From Plantactinospora alkalitolerans (lineage in GTDB: Bacteria > Actinomycetota > Actinomycetes > Mycobacteriales > Micromonosporaceae), in NCBI RefSeq assembly GCF_015690345.1, contig NZ_JADPUN010000196.1, positions 1 to 64,000 on the forward strand: a stretch of DNA of 64,000 nucleotides, read 5' to 3'. Positions 1-7,479 of this stretch are shown here, one piece after another. Below the pieces are notes generated by a model that did not search any database, was not told the DNA's origin, and worked only from the letters and a program-made list of their open reading frames with translations. The translations under genes and the position numbers were made by a program. How positions within the stretch are numbered: position 1 is the first letter of the stretch; every line of letters begins with the position of its first letter.

Positions 1-226
1 CGATCCGATCCGCTGGTCGGAAGGCGGGGCGCCAGCTCGGCTGGAAAATTCTCACCCACCAGTCGGACCCGGCGAGGCGCGAGGATGGCCATGTCGTGGT
101 GATTGTCGCCGTGGAGGAGCATCCGAATCCGGAGGAGCGGCAGCGGATGAAGGAGCGCTCCAGGCTGCTGTTCGATCACATGCATGGGGATGACGGCTGT
201 GCGGGCCGCACCGTCAGTTTGGAAGA
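1..226 (+). repeat. Direct duplication, copy 1 (cut by window edge)
   Basis: This segment is nearly identical to 4828-5058, in the same orientation. The first 145 bases match almost perfectly, similarity then falls, and the last shared block is CAGTTTGGAAG. The two copies bracket the membrane-protein/STAND module. Copy 1 begins at the window edge, so its true left end is unknown. Recombination between the copies would delete or circularise about 4.8 kb. Confidence 0.9.
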
Positions 227-284
227 TCGTTACCGGCTGTCCGGCTCTGTCCGTTGTGCCTGGTCGTTGGCCGTGTGGTGGTGA
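3..284 (+). CDS. Small hypothetical protein, 5' end outside window (duplicate copy 1)
   Basis: The open frame enters from the left edge and reads IRSAGRKAGRQLGWKILTHQ and onward to a TGA at 282-284. It is the same protein as the one coded at 4725-5028. In this copy the frame is intact through the shared part, including EEHPNPEERQRMKERS. The stop used by the other copy (GGC TGA) is replaced by GGC TGT, so the frame reads on for about 26 unrelated residues. I do not recognise the family. It is small, charged and probably cytoplasmic, with no signal peptide. It is either a partial functional gene with an altered C-terminus or a decaying duplicate. Confidence 0.5.
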   Translation: MRSAGRKAGRQLGWKILTHQSDPARREDGHVVVIVAVEEHPNPEERQRMKERSRLLFDHMHGDDGCAGRTVSLEDRYRLSGSVRCAWSLAVWW

Positions 285-887
285 CCGCTCCTGCCCGCTC
301 GTGACCGCCTACGGCATCGGCTTATGGCACGTGGCTGGCACGCTCCCCCTGACCGCGTCCGGCATCGTACGGCCCGACTGTCGGGGTCGGAGAGGCTTTG
401 TCCTGGGCCCACCGGTCTCCGTACTCCGGTGGCAAGCCGCGCAGCGGCGCGGCAGTCGATCGCCCGATATGCGGCGAAGGCCAACCACCCTCGCGATCGT
501 CACGGCAACTCCAAACTTGTGCCATGAGGTCGACGCGCTGCGGGCGCCCGAGGACGGCCGGAGGCCGCCCGCAGGGTGGCCCGCAAGCGCATAGAGGCCT
601 CACCTTGGCTTGCTGCACTGTCAGCTTGGGAACTCGCTGGGGCGCCGGCCCGGTCCAAGGTCAGCGGCTTACCCTCCTGCTCATGGTGCCCGTGGTTGCC
701 CACGGTTCCCCGTGGCTTCCCGACGCTACGGGCACGTAGGGGCACGGGGTACGAGCGCGGTGGAAGTGGAACTGTCTGGGCTCCGGCTGATCCTTGGCTG
801 GATGGGCCGGCGGGTGCGCCTTTCTGGTGTGGTTCCGGCGGTCATTCGTGTGTTGGTCTGGTTGCGACTGTCGGTAAGGATGTGTCG
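285..887. other. Long intergenic stretch with one hairpin repeat
   Basis: About 600 bases lie between the truncated small gene and the membrane-protein gene. The only structure I can support is the two-hairpin repeat at 424-510. The frames that cross this stretch lack recognisable protein character and good start sites. The segment just before 888 holds the ribosome binding site AAGGA at 876-880. Confidence 0.5.
424..510 (+). repeat. Two-hairpin interspersed repeat, copy 1 of 4
   Basis: Hairpin 1 is GCCGCGC (436-442), loop AGCG, GCGCGGC (447-453). Hairpin 2 pairs CGATCGC (457-463) with GCGATCG (493-499). The family hallmark GCGCGGCAG joins the two hairpins. Related copies start near 3136, 7836 and 9156, all on the same strand. 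The copy near 9156 has a compensatory change in hairpin 2. The role is unknown; a structured RNA, terminator or non-autonomous mobile repeat are all possible. Confidence 0.75.
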
Positions 888-1265
888 ATGCGACTGCTAG
901 GTAAAGTGATCTCTATTGTGGGTTTGCTGGTTGCCGGTGCCGGCCTAGCTCTGTTCGTGCGGTTCCTCTTGACGCAGGGTGTGGAGCGGGCGTCCTGGTG
1001 GGTCTCCGTGGTGGGGTTCTTCGTCGCCGTGTCCGGGGTGGTGATCGCGGTGTACGCGTGGCGGCGTCTGGTGCCGCCGCCTGAACAGACCGACGGCGAA
1101 GGAGTGTTGGGAAGCGCTGCTGGCGTGGGGCCGGTCGCGGGTGATGGCGGATTCGCGGCGGGGGATGTGCGGATAGAGGCGCGGGATCAGGCGGTGGCGG
1201 CGGGTGTGGTGCAGGGGTCGGTGTCGACGGCAAACCCTCGCAAGCCGGGTCCGGCTTCGGCCTAG
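888..1265 (+). CDS. Small two-helix membrane protein, candidate effector partner of the STAND protein
   Basis: This 125-residue protein starts at ATG 888, chosen because AAGGA lies 7 bases upstream and because the longer frame has no such site. Two hydrophobic helices lie at about residues 8-29 and 36-57, separated by a short loop, so it should be an inner-membrane hairpin. A polar tail follows and ends in a Gly/Ala/Val stretch, IEARDQAVAAGVVQGSVST, of the kind often found in actinobacterial NACHT and NB-ARC neighbourhoods. The next gene starts 20 bases downstream on the same strand and carries a similar stretch at its N-terminus, which suggests co-transcription and pairing. Two-helix membrane proteins serve as effectors in several STAND-linked conflict systems, but that role here is inference. 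Confidence 0.75.
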   Translation: MRLLGKVISIVGLLVAGAGLALFVRFLLTQGVERASWWVSVVGFFVAVSGVVIAVYAWRRLVPPPEQTDGEGVLGSAAGVGPVAGDGGFAAGDVRIEARDQAVAAGVVQGSVSTANPRKPGPASA

Positions 1266-1285
1266 CTGGACCCGGCTTTGATCGC

Positions 1286-3076
1286 GTGGCGGTGCAAGCG
1301 CAGACAGCGTTGACGGCCGCCGGTCATGGAATGGCTATCGGTTCTGTCGGCGCGCTGTATATGGGCGGTGATGGTGAACGGCCGGTGGTGTCGGTCGCGC
1401 CGCCGATGGGACGGCGTAGCCGGCATCTGCGGGGCCGGGATGACCTGGTCGGTGAGTTGCTTGGGCTGGTCAGCGATGGTGTCGGTGGGTCGCGGGTGCG
1501 GGTGTTGCACGGGCTCGGCGGGCGCGGGAAAACGTCGATCGCGTTGGAGGTGTGCGCGCGGTCGGCTGGCGGGCCGGTGTGGTGGGTGTCGGCGGTTGAC
1601 GAAGTGTCGTTGCGCGCGGGACTGACGGCGGTGGCTCGGCATGCGGGTGCTAGTGAGCAGGAGCTGCGGGCCGGAGATCTCGGGGATGTGTTGTGGGGGC
1701 GGCTGGCAGGGTTGGCGTCGGGGTGGTTGCTGGTTGTTGACAACGCTGATGATCCGCAGGTGCTTGCGGGGTCGGGTCAGTTGGCGGATGGGAATGGGTG
1801 GTTGCGGCCGGCTGAGGTGGCGGGGTTGGTGGTGGTGACCAGCCGTAGCGCGCGGTGGCCGTCGTGGTGTCACCCGCAGCGGGTGGGGATGCTGGATGAG
1901 GAGCTGGCGGCGGAGGTGTTGCGGGATGCCGCTGGTGAGCAGGCGGGCGGGCTCGATGAGGCGCGGGCGCTGGCTCGCTGGTTGGGCGGGTTGCCGCTGG
2001 CATTGCGGTTGGCGGGGGCATATCTGGCGGCGACGGGGGCGGCTCTGCTGCCCGAGCCTGGCCGTCCGGCAACGTTCGTTGAATACCTGGAGGTGCTGCA
2101 GGCCGATGGTGGGCGTCGGTTCGTGGCGGGGCAGGAGATGGCGGAGGAGGTGACCAGCCGGGCTTTGACGTTGTCGCTGGATCTCTTGGCGAGGCGGGGT
2201 CTGGAGCAGGCGGAGGTGTTGCTGCGGTTGTTGGCGCAGTTCGCTGAGGCGCCGATACCGTTCCGGTTGCTGCTTGATCCTGAGGTGCTCAGCCAATCGG
2301 GGGTACTGGGAGGTGTGAGCGCCGGGGACATCTCCCGGTTGTTGGAGGCGCTGGCAGACATGGCGTTGATCGATGTCACGGCCGGTACGGGTGTGCAGCG
2401 GGTGTTGACCTTGCATCCGGTGGTACGGACGGCCAGCCTGGACACCTTCGCCGCCTCGCACGGCGACCCCTCAGATCTTGAAACGGTAGCGGCGCTGGCT
2501 ATCTATTCGGCCGCTGACGGTGAGTCGACGGGATTACCGGAGGATCCACCTCGGTGGCCGTTGTGGCAGCTACTCGCCCCGCATGCGTTTGAGCTGTTGC
2601 GGCGAGTGTCCCGAATCGAAGGTCCGTCCTCGGACTTGGTTGGCTGGGCGGCCTACTCTGCTGGGCTGGCGGCTCGGGCGGCGCGAGCCCAGGGCGACTA
2701 CGAGCAGGCCCGCACCGAGTTCCAGGCCATCTACGACATCGGGCGGCGGACCCTCGGCGACGAACACCCCTACACCCTCACCACCCGACACGAGCTGGCC
2801 GGGGTGCTCCACGACCAGGGCGACTACGAGCAGGCCCGCACCGAGTTCCAGGCCATCTACGACATCGAGCGCCGGACCCTCGGCGACGAACACCCCCACA
2901 CCCTCGCCACCCGACACAACCTGGCCGGGGTGCTCCACGACCAGGGCGACTACGAGCAGGCCCGCACCGAGTTCCAGGCCATCTACGACATCTGGCGGCG
3001 GACCCTCGGCGACGAACACCCCGACACGCTTCAACTCCGTGACCTGCTCGACGCACAAGACAATCCCGTTGCGTGA
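1286..3076 (+). CDS. NB-ARC/STAND NTPase with C-terminal TPR repeats
   Basis: The protein has up to 596 residues. GTG 1286, GTG 1292 and ATG 1331 are all possible starts, and none has a strong ribosome site. Residues 5-30 form a Gly/Ala-rich segment like that in the upstream protein. The NTPase core shows an RGRDDLVGEL motif (49-58), P-loop GLGGRGKT (76-83), Walker B LLVVDNAD (148-155), the VVVTSR sensor strand (182-187) and GLPLAL (235-240), a typical NB-ARC order. A helical middle follows. The C-terminus has three TPR units of 42 residues from about residue 469, with the consensus GDYEQARTEFQAIYDI. STAND proteins are signal-dependent switches: a ligand on the repeats triggers oligomerisation and an effector. 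The partner at 888 could be that effector. A role in regulation rather than defence cannot be excluded. Confidence 0.9.
   Translation: MAVQAQTALTAAGHGMAIGSVGALYMGGDGERPVVSVAPPMGRRSRHLRGRDDLVGELLGLVSDGVGGSRVRVLHGLGGRGKTSIALEVCARSAGGPVWWVSAVDEVSLRAGLTAVARHAGASEQELRAGDLGDVLWGRLAGLASGWLLVVDNADDPQVLAGSGQLADGNGWLRPAEVAGLVVVTSRSARWPSWCHPQRVGMLDEELAAEVLRDAAGEQAGGLDEARALARWLGGLPLALRLAGAYLAATGAALLPEPGRPATFVEYLEVLQADGGRRFVAGQEMAEEVTSRALTLSLDLLARRGLEQAEVLLRLLAQFAEAPIPFRLLLDPEVLSQSGVLGGVSAGDISRLLEALADMALIDVTAGTGVQRVLTLHPVVRTASLDTFAASHGDPSDLETVAALAIYSAADGESTGLPEDPPRWPLWQLLAPHAFELLRRVSRIEGPSSDLVGWAAYSAGLAARAARAQGDYEQARTEFQAIYDIGRRTLGDEHPYTLTTRHELAGVLHDQGDYEQARTEFQAIYDIERRTLGDEHPHTLATRHNLAGVLHDQGDYEQARTEFQAIYDIWRRTLGDEHPDTLQLRDLLDAQDNPVA
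2690..3067 (+). repeat. Tandem 126-bp repeats encoding TPR units
   Basis: Three tandem units start at 2690, 2816 and 2942 with an exact 126-base period. Units 1 and 2 differ at only a few bases. Unit 3 is nearly identical for its first 75 bases and then diverges up to the stop codon. Such low divergence, including at third codon positions, indicates recent duplication or gene conversion of the ligand-sensing repeats. Confidence 0.95.
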
Positions 3077-3135
3077 AGCCTTCCGGCGGCCGAAGGTGAT
3101 CGCGGCCTACATAAGGGGTGCCACCCTGGAGACAC

Positions 3136-3225
3136 GGTGGCAAGCCAGTCCGGGGTTTGGACTGGCGCGGCAGCCGGAAGCCCCGACCACGGCGGCGGCC
3201 AGCCCCGCCGGCTTCCGTCGCGGCC
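3136..3225 (+). repeat. Two-hairpin interspersed repeat, copy 2 of 4
   Basis: Hairpin 1 pairs GCCAGTCC (3144-3151) with GGACTGGC (3159-3166) across a 7-base loop. Hairpin 2 pairs CGGAAGCC (3175-3182) with GGCTTCCG (3210-3217). The joining GCGCGGCAG is identical to the other copies although the stems differ. The copy lies 60 bases after the STAND stop codon, where it could act as a transcription terminator. Confidence 0.8.
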
Positions 3226-3282
3226 TTGCTGGGACGGGCTCCTCTGGTCGTTGGGACAGCCGCCGGCCGGGCTTGCCGCCCA

Positions 3283-3308
3283 CACCGCGCGGAGCGCGGT
3301 GCCTTGAT
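3283..3308 (+). repeat. Third hairpin motif with CCTTGATC tail
   Basis: CACCGCGC (3283-3290), loop GGA and GCGCGGTG (3294-3301) form a perfect 8-bp stem followed by CCTTGATC. A second copy at 8316-8342 reads CGCCGCGC, AGC, GCGCGGCG and then CCTTGATC. One base pair therefore changes in a compensatory way between the copies. Confidence 0.7.
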
Positions 3309-3545
3309 CATGAAGAGAACAAATCGGCAGTCCGCTCCTACGTCGCCCTCGTACGTGACGGTACTCTCGCCTTGGTCGAAGTCAGGCAGGAACATGAAGA
3401 CGTCGGCGACTAACCCCGCTCTTTCGAAGGCTGCGCCGAGGTGTGAGGCGAAGAAGGGTATGTGGAGGACGAAACGCGTGCCCTGCTCGGTAGGCTCTGT
3501 TATCCATGATGGCCTCTGCCAAGCCTGCGGGTTCGACTCCGTCAC
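3300..3545 (-). pseudogene. Minus-strand coding remnant running into a repeat
   Basis: From ATG 3545 the minus strand reads about 80 residues of natural-looking protein (including HIPFFASHLGAAFERAGL and DVFMFLPDFDQGE) with mostly G or C in third codon positions. The frame then enters the hairpin repeat and continues without a stop into sequence antisense to the TPR region. I read this as a gene whose 3' end was lost or replaced when the repeat arrived. The family is not recognised. The complementary + frame also looks weakly coding, so the call is tentative. Confidence 0.3.
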
Positions 3546-3593
3546 CAGCTCCTTCTGTGACCAGGGCCACTGATCACACTTGCGGGATCACCG

Positions 3594-4553
3594 TCATGCC
3601 TCAGCAGCGCCAGCTACCGCACTTAGCGCATCGAAGCCGGTGCGGTACCACTTTCCCCACTTGTCGAAAGCGTGCAGATCGCCGCCCCGGCAGGTGTAAC
3701 GAAGCCGTTGCGCTTCGATGCCGTCGGGTAGAACGATGCGGCACTGCCCGCCGACGCGGCGCACACCGTCTCTGTCGATTCGCAGCAGGGTCACGACGTC
3801 GTACTCAGAGCCGGATCCCCTGAGCAGCGCGCGGTCTGCGCCACTGACCAGCATGCTGTCTGCGAACTGGTAGGCAGACGCTCCCCAGTCCGTGACCTTG
3901 TCACCTGACGCCGACTGGATGTGGAAGTCGGTGTAAGGGCAGAAATGGGCGGTCTCGCCGTGAAGGTTGAGCGTGTAGCAGTCGGAGATGTAGGGGAGCC
4001 CCGCACCTCGCGGGTAGAGCCAGTCGACGGTCAGGTCTTGGTTGAACCGGGCCAGGCCATGTCCCTCCGGCCCGGCTCCGCCCAGCGCACCCTCGTCGAA
4101 GTACCCCGCCCATACCTTGCCCGATGGCGTCGTCTGGAGTTCCTCGATGGCATCACCAAGGTTGCCCCTGTGCTTCAAAACGCCGTCGCGCGTCCATACC
4201 TCACCGTTGGGCGTGCCATGCCGAGCGCGAGCCGCCGCCAGCACGACCCGCCCTTCCGGCAGCGGTTGCACGAACGACACGCGGAGGTCCGTCTCCACAT
4301 CGATCGCACCAGCAATTTCCTTCCCGCCGAAGTGCCAGGTCACCTGCTTGCGGCGGGAGTCCTCTCGGTGTGGCCAAACGGCAAAGGCCGTGCCATCAGG
4401 CCCAACGCCGACCGCCTCAGGATCGCGCTCCATCTCCGCACGGTCCAACGGCGTCAGAAACCCATGGTGTTCGAGCGGCACGACCGGCAGCTTCAAGACC
4501 TCCAGCCGCCGCTCAAGGTCAGCCCGATCACGTTCGACTTGTGTTTTCCTCAT
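3594..4553 (-). CDS. Conserved-looking hypothetical protein, possibly beta-propeller-like
   Basis: The protein has 319 residues when started at ATG 4553. This start was preferred because GGAGG lies 9 bases upstream; an in-frame ATG at 4562 directly touches that GGAGG. An N-terminal helix rich in Arg and Glu is followed by repeated short strand segments (VGVGPDGTAFAVW, TTPSGKVWAGYFDEG, SEYDVVTLLRIDRDG) that look like propeller blades. There is no signal peptide or membrane helix. It stands alone on the minus strand between the STAND module and the second duplication copy. I cannot assign a function. Confidence 0.85.
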   Translation of the reverse strand: MRKTQVERDRADLERRLEVLKLPVVPLEHHGFLTPLDRAEMERDPEAVGVGPDGTAFAVWPHREDSRRKQVTWHFGGKEIAGAIDVETDLRVSFVQPLPEGRVVLAAARARHGTPNGEVWTRDGVLKHRGNLGDAIEELQTTPSGKVWAGYFDEGALGGAGPEGHGLARFNQDLTVDWLYPRGAGLPYISDCYTLNLHGETAHFCPYTDFHIQSASGDKVTDWGASAYQFADSMLVSGADRALLRGSGSEYDVVTLLRIDRDGVRRVGGQCRIVLPDGIEAQRLRYTCRGGDLHAFDKWGKWYRTGFDALSAVAGAAEA

Positions 4554-4724
4554 CGACAACATCCTCCGCCACCCGGCAACCGGGTTTCAGCGCTCTGCCG
4601 TCTCGCCCAGCGGCAGCCGCTACGGGGCCTGTTGTCGCATCCGTGTCGGGGGGAAGATCATCGAGGTCGGCGGCTGAGTCCTGGGGAGTCGAGAGCAGGT
4701 TTCCGAGGCGTCTGGGAGTTGCCC

Positions 4725-5028
4725 GTGAGCGAGCCGGGCGAGTTGACGTTGAAGATCATGCGTCATCTGGAGATCGACTGGCAGTACATCGAGCATGTTG
4801 AGCCGTCGAACGCCGAGCGAATCGCGGCGATCCGATCCGCTGGTCGGAAGGCGGGGCGCCAGCTCGGCTGGAAAATTCTCACCCACCAGTCGGACCCGGC
4901 GAGGCGCGAGGATGGCCATGTCGTGGTGATTGTCGCCGTGGAGGAGCATCCGAACCCCGGAGGAGCGGCAGCGGATGAAGGAGCGGTCAAGGCTCCTGCT
5001 CGATCACATGCATAAGGATCACGGCTGA
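4725..5028 (+). pseudogene. Small hypothetical gene with a one-base insertion (duplicate copy 2)
   Basis: From GTG 4725 the frame reads SEPGELTLKIMRHLEIDWQY and on to HVVVIVAVEEHPN. Comparison with copy 1 then shows one extra C near 4954 (AACCCCGG against AATCCGG). Removing that base restores PEERQRMKERS and a natural stop, TGA at 5026-5028, giving about 100 residues. As written, the frame ends at 5015 with an unrelated tail. This is either a real inactivating frameshift or a sequencing error. The full N-terminus is visible only in this copy. Function is unknown. Confidence 0.6.
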
Positions 5029-5058
5029 GCTGGTCGGACCCTCAGTTTGGAAGGACGA
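4828..5058 (+). repeat. Direct duplication, copy 2
   Basis: This is the second copy of the repeat at 1-226, offset by 4827 bases and in the same orientation. It covers the 3' two-thirds of the small gene at 4725. It forms the right border of the interval that holds the STAND module. Confidence 0.9.
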
Positions 5059-5362
5059 AGATCACCGCCCGAGATGCCCGCAACGCCTGCTGGCGGCAGG
5101 GGAGTGGGTGCTGGCTCGTGCCCGCTCGTGCCCGTCCGGGGTACCGGCTACTGGCACGCCGCCGTCATCTGATCCGTAGATTCCCAAGACCACTTCGCAG
5201 CCGTTCGGCAAGGTCACGCGTCGCCCTGGTCGCCGCGCCCTCGGCAACTAATCGGTCTGGGGCTCGTCCGACTCCGTTCGCCTCGGTGGCTCCCCCGTTG
5301 GCTCCCGACCGATGCTCTCTGACCGGCGCGGAGGCAGCCTCCCTACGATAGATTGGTGTGCT
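5059..5362. other. Intergenic, no gene seen
   Basis: No coding frame with convincing character is present here. The end of the segment, just before the SMI1/KNR4 gene, contains the possible -10 sequences TACGAT (5344-5349) and TAGATT (5349-5354) but no ribosome binding site. Confidence 0.4.
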
Positions 5363-5974
5363 ATGTCGAGCAGCATCACTCCCCTGTGGAGGCAGATCGC
5401 CGAGTGGTTGCGGAAGAATGCGCCTCTCACGTTCGCAAAGCTCAATCCTCCAGCGGATGAACGGGCGCTGGCTGAGCTCGCTTCGCAAATGGACATCGAA
5501 CTTCCACCCGATCTAGTGGAACTGCTTCGCAGCTTCAACGGTTCCGCGTCACGAGACGTCATCGGCCTAATTCTGCTTCCCTCGGGCTACTACGTGATGG
5601 ATAGCTCGCAGATTGCACGGGACACCCGACAAAGAGCGTCAATCTGGGGCGATGCCTGGCGGCCGAGCTGGATCGCGTTCGGAAACGATCTGTGTGGCGG
5701 GTGTCTTGTCCTCGATACCCAGCCGCAGCCACCGTACGGCCGGGTATTTGAGTTCGACAAAGTCGAGGGGCCCTTCGGTTCGGCGTGGGATAGCCTGGAC
5801 GATCTGCTTACGGAGATGCTGGCTTTGCTGGAAGGGCGCGCCGTTGGCCTGGCTCACCGAATTCCCTACGACTATCCCCGCGCGCCGGCTCCTCTGAAGC
5901 CCGTTGTCAAAGACGGGGAACTGGGGTGGGAAGTTGGGATAGGAGATTGGATACCGGGGTCAAACCGGAGTTGA
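5363..5974 (+). CDS. SMI1/KNR4 (SUKH) family protein
   Basis: The protein has 203 residues from ATG 5363, chosen because the longer frame reads through non-protein-like sequence. The SUKH pattern is visible: an N-terminal helix (WRQIAEWLRKN), then LASQMDIELPPDLVELLRSF, a strand pair with GLILLPSGYYVM, WIAFGNDLCGGCLVLDTQ, and a C-terminal helix with DDLLTEMLALLEG. SUKH proteins are mostly immunity proteins against polymorphic nuclease toxins or scaffold-like regulators. No toxin gene lies beside it, so it may be an orphan immunity gene. It acts in the cytoplasm. No Shine-Dalgarno sequence is visible, so a leaderless transcript is possible. Confidence 0.85.
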   Translation: MSSSITPLWRQIAEWLRKNAPLTFAKLNPPADERALAELASQMDIELPPDLVELLRSFNGSASRDVIGLILLPSGYYVMDSSQIARDTRQRASIWGDAWRPSWIAFGNDLCGGCLVLDTQPQPPYGRVFEFDKVEGPFGSAWDSLDDLLTEMLALLEGRAVGLAHRIPYDYPRAPAPLKPVVKDGELGWEVGIGDWIPGSNRS

Positions 5975-6188
5975 CGGCCACGCTCCTGAGCAGGGCGGGC
6001 CGGCCTTGGGTTTGGAAGAAGATCACGGATGGCTGGTCAGGTAGCTGCCTCCCTGGTCGGCCCATCTGCCGTTGTCGGGTGGCGTCGGCGTCAGCGGGTG
6101 CTCTTGGCTGTGCGGATGGCTGTACTACGGGCTTGGTCGGGGGCCGGATTGTAGCGGAGCCCGCTGTACCTTCTGCTCCGTGGCAACC

Positions 6189-6679
6189 ATGGCAGAGCTG
6201 CTCGACTGCATCGATGATCCGGACGATGACAGCACGCTGCCCTACCGGCTTGTGGACAAATCGCGGAGAGTGGCGGCAAGTCCCTGATACCCCTGCTGGC
6301 GATCGAACTCGACAACTTTCTGAACACGGGTCATTTCTATGGGCGTGATGTCATCGCCGATACCCTGGCGGGTCTTGGCGGGGTTGGTGTCCTGCCGCTG
6401 TTGATCGCGGCCTCCGCTCGAAATCTTGGCGACGACCGGGATGGGCTCCAGTCCACAATCCTTGAGCTGATGTCGACTGACAAGCAGCCGGCTCGTCCTG
6501 ACGACGCACCGATTCCACGAGGTAGGCCCGACAACCTCCAGGCTGGCAGGTCAGGCTTGCTCGGCGGAACACTGGCCAGCAGGGGAGTCGCAGATCCTCA
6601 CGATGCGCTTGAGTCGGCAATGACCTCGTTGATCGTGTACATGGCCTCGGCTGCCAGGGTGGGTTCGATATCCCGGTAG
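6189..6679 (+). pseudogene. Decayed HEAT-like gene with a single-base deletion
   Basis: ATG 6189 opens MAELLDCIDDPDDDSTLPYR LVD and reaches a stop soon after. The +2 frame then continues IAESGGKSLIPLLAIELDNF and on through helical-repeat-like sequence (LAGLGGVGVLPLLIAASARN). Restoring one G after GACAA near 6258 joins the two parts into a single protein reading VDKIAESGGK. The distal part loses protein character after about 6500 and runs into the opposing phosphotransferase gene. HEAT-like proteins of this size occur among immunity genes, which fits the neighbouring SUKH gene, but this is inference. Confidence 0.55.
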
Positions 6680-7479
6680 TAGTGGAGCCCGCCGAGTGAT
6701 ATCGACAGTGCGCGGGCACGGGCTCGTGCCCAGATGGCTTCATCGCATCCGACTCTCGACCGGAAGGCCCGTCGGACGCTGGCGGGCAGAACGGTCCAGG
6801 CGACGATCAGGTCGCATGCCGGATCGCCGATGCCGACGGTCGCGAAATCGATGACCGCGCTGAGCCGACCATCTTGGGTCAGGATGTTGCCGGGTAACAG
6901 GTCCGCGTGGACCCAGGTGGGCGGACCGTCCCATGAGGGAACGTCCAGCGCCTTGTCCCAGATGGCGGTGGCTGTGTCGGTGTCGATCGTGCCTTCCAAT
7001 CCCGCAATGGCGCCTCGCGTCTGCCCATCCATGCGCGCCAGTGGTCCGCCGCGGTAGGCCCTGGGTCCGTCGGGAATGTCGATGGCACGAAAGGCGCTGA
7101 CGAACTCGGCCAGGTCGTCGGTGAGATCGGCAGGTGCGGTGAGGTTGCCGGGGACTGGGTTCGAGCCGGGAAGCCAGCGAAGGATCGACCAGGTCCAGGG
7201 GTATTCGTCGGTGGGCTGACCCACGGCGACAGGGGCAGGGATGGCGACGGGCAGGTAGGGAGCCAGTTGCCGCAGCCATCGTTGCTCCTCGGCCCCGTCG
7301 CCCGCTGCCCATGGCACGCGGCACAGCCGCACAACGAGGTCCGGTCCCAACCGGAACAGCGCGTTGACCGTGCCGGTTGAGGGCACTCGTCGGAGGGGAA
7401 GACCCGCCCAGTGGGGAAACTGTCCGGCGATCAGCCGTGCGACGGTGTCGACCGAGATGTCGATCTCATCGGCGTGCAT
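6598..7479 (-). CDS. Aminoglycoside phosphotransferase (APH/ChoK-like) family kinase
   Basis: From ATG 7479 the protein has 293 residues. The longer upstream frame was rejected because it crosses non-coding sequence. The kinase-like fold is supported by the catalytic loop WVHADLLPGNIL (H-D-N pattern) and the metal-binding segment VIDFATVGIGDPACDL. The nucleotide-binding part has LGPDLVVRLCR, and the lobe connector reads PWTWSILRWLPGS. The family phosphorylates aminoglycosides, macrolides or small metabolites; the substrate cannot be told from sequence. Typical family length is 260-310, so the protein is complete. It lies alone on the minus strand and converges on the pseudogene at 6189. Confidence 0.9.
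   Translation of the reverse strand: MHADEIDISVDTVARLIAGQFPHWAGLPLRRVPSTGTVNALFRLGPDLVVRLCRVPWAAGDGAEEQRWLRQLAPYLPVAIPAPVAVGQPTDEYPWTWSILRWLPGSNPVPGNLTAPADLTDDLAEFVSAFRAIDIPDGPRAYRGGPLARMDGQTRGAIAGLEGTIDTDTATAIWDKALDVPSWDGPPTWVHADLLPGNILTQDGRLSAVIDFATVGIGDPACDLIVAWTVLPASVRRAFRSRVGCDEAIWARARARALSISLGGLHYYRDIEPTLAAEAMYTINEVIADSSAS

Larger units (their letters stand above)
3077..3593. other. Intergenic region with hairpin repeats and a gene remnant
   Basis: This stretch between the STAND gene and the next minus-strand gene holds the two-hairpin repeat (3136-3225), a third hairpin followed by CCTTGATC (3283-3308) and a minus-strand coding remnant (3300-3545). No intact gene is supported. Confidence 0.5.

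Noticed and set aside
576-887. Longer start for the two-helix membrane protein
   Set aside because: The upstream extension of the frame is low-quality sequence without a ribosome site, while ATG 888 has AAGGA at the right distance.
2690-3067. Possible CRISPR-like or satellite repeat
   Set aside because: The 126-base units are in frame and encode TPR motifs without spacers; they belong to the STAND gene.
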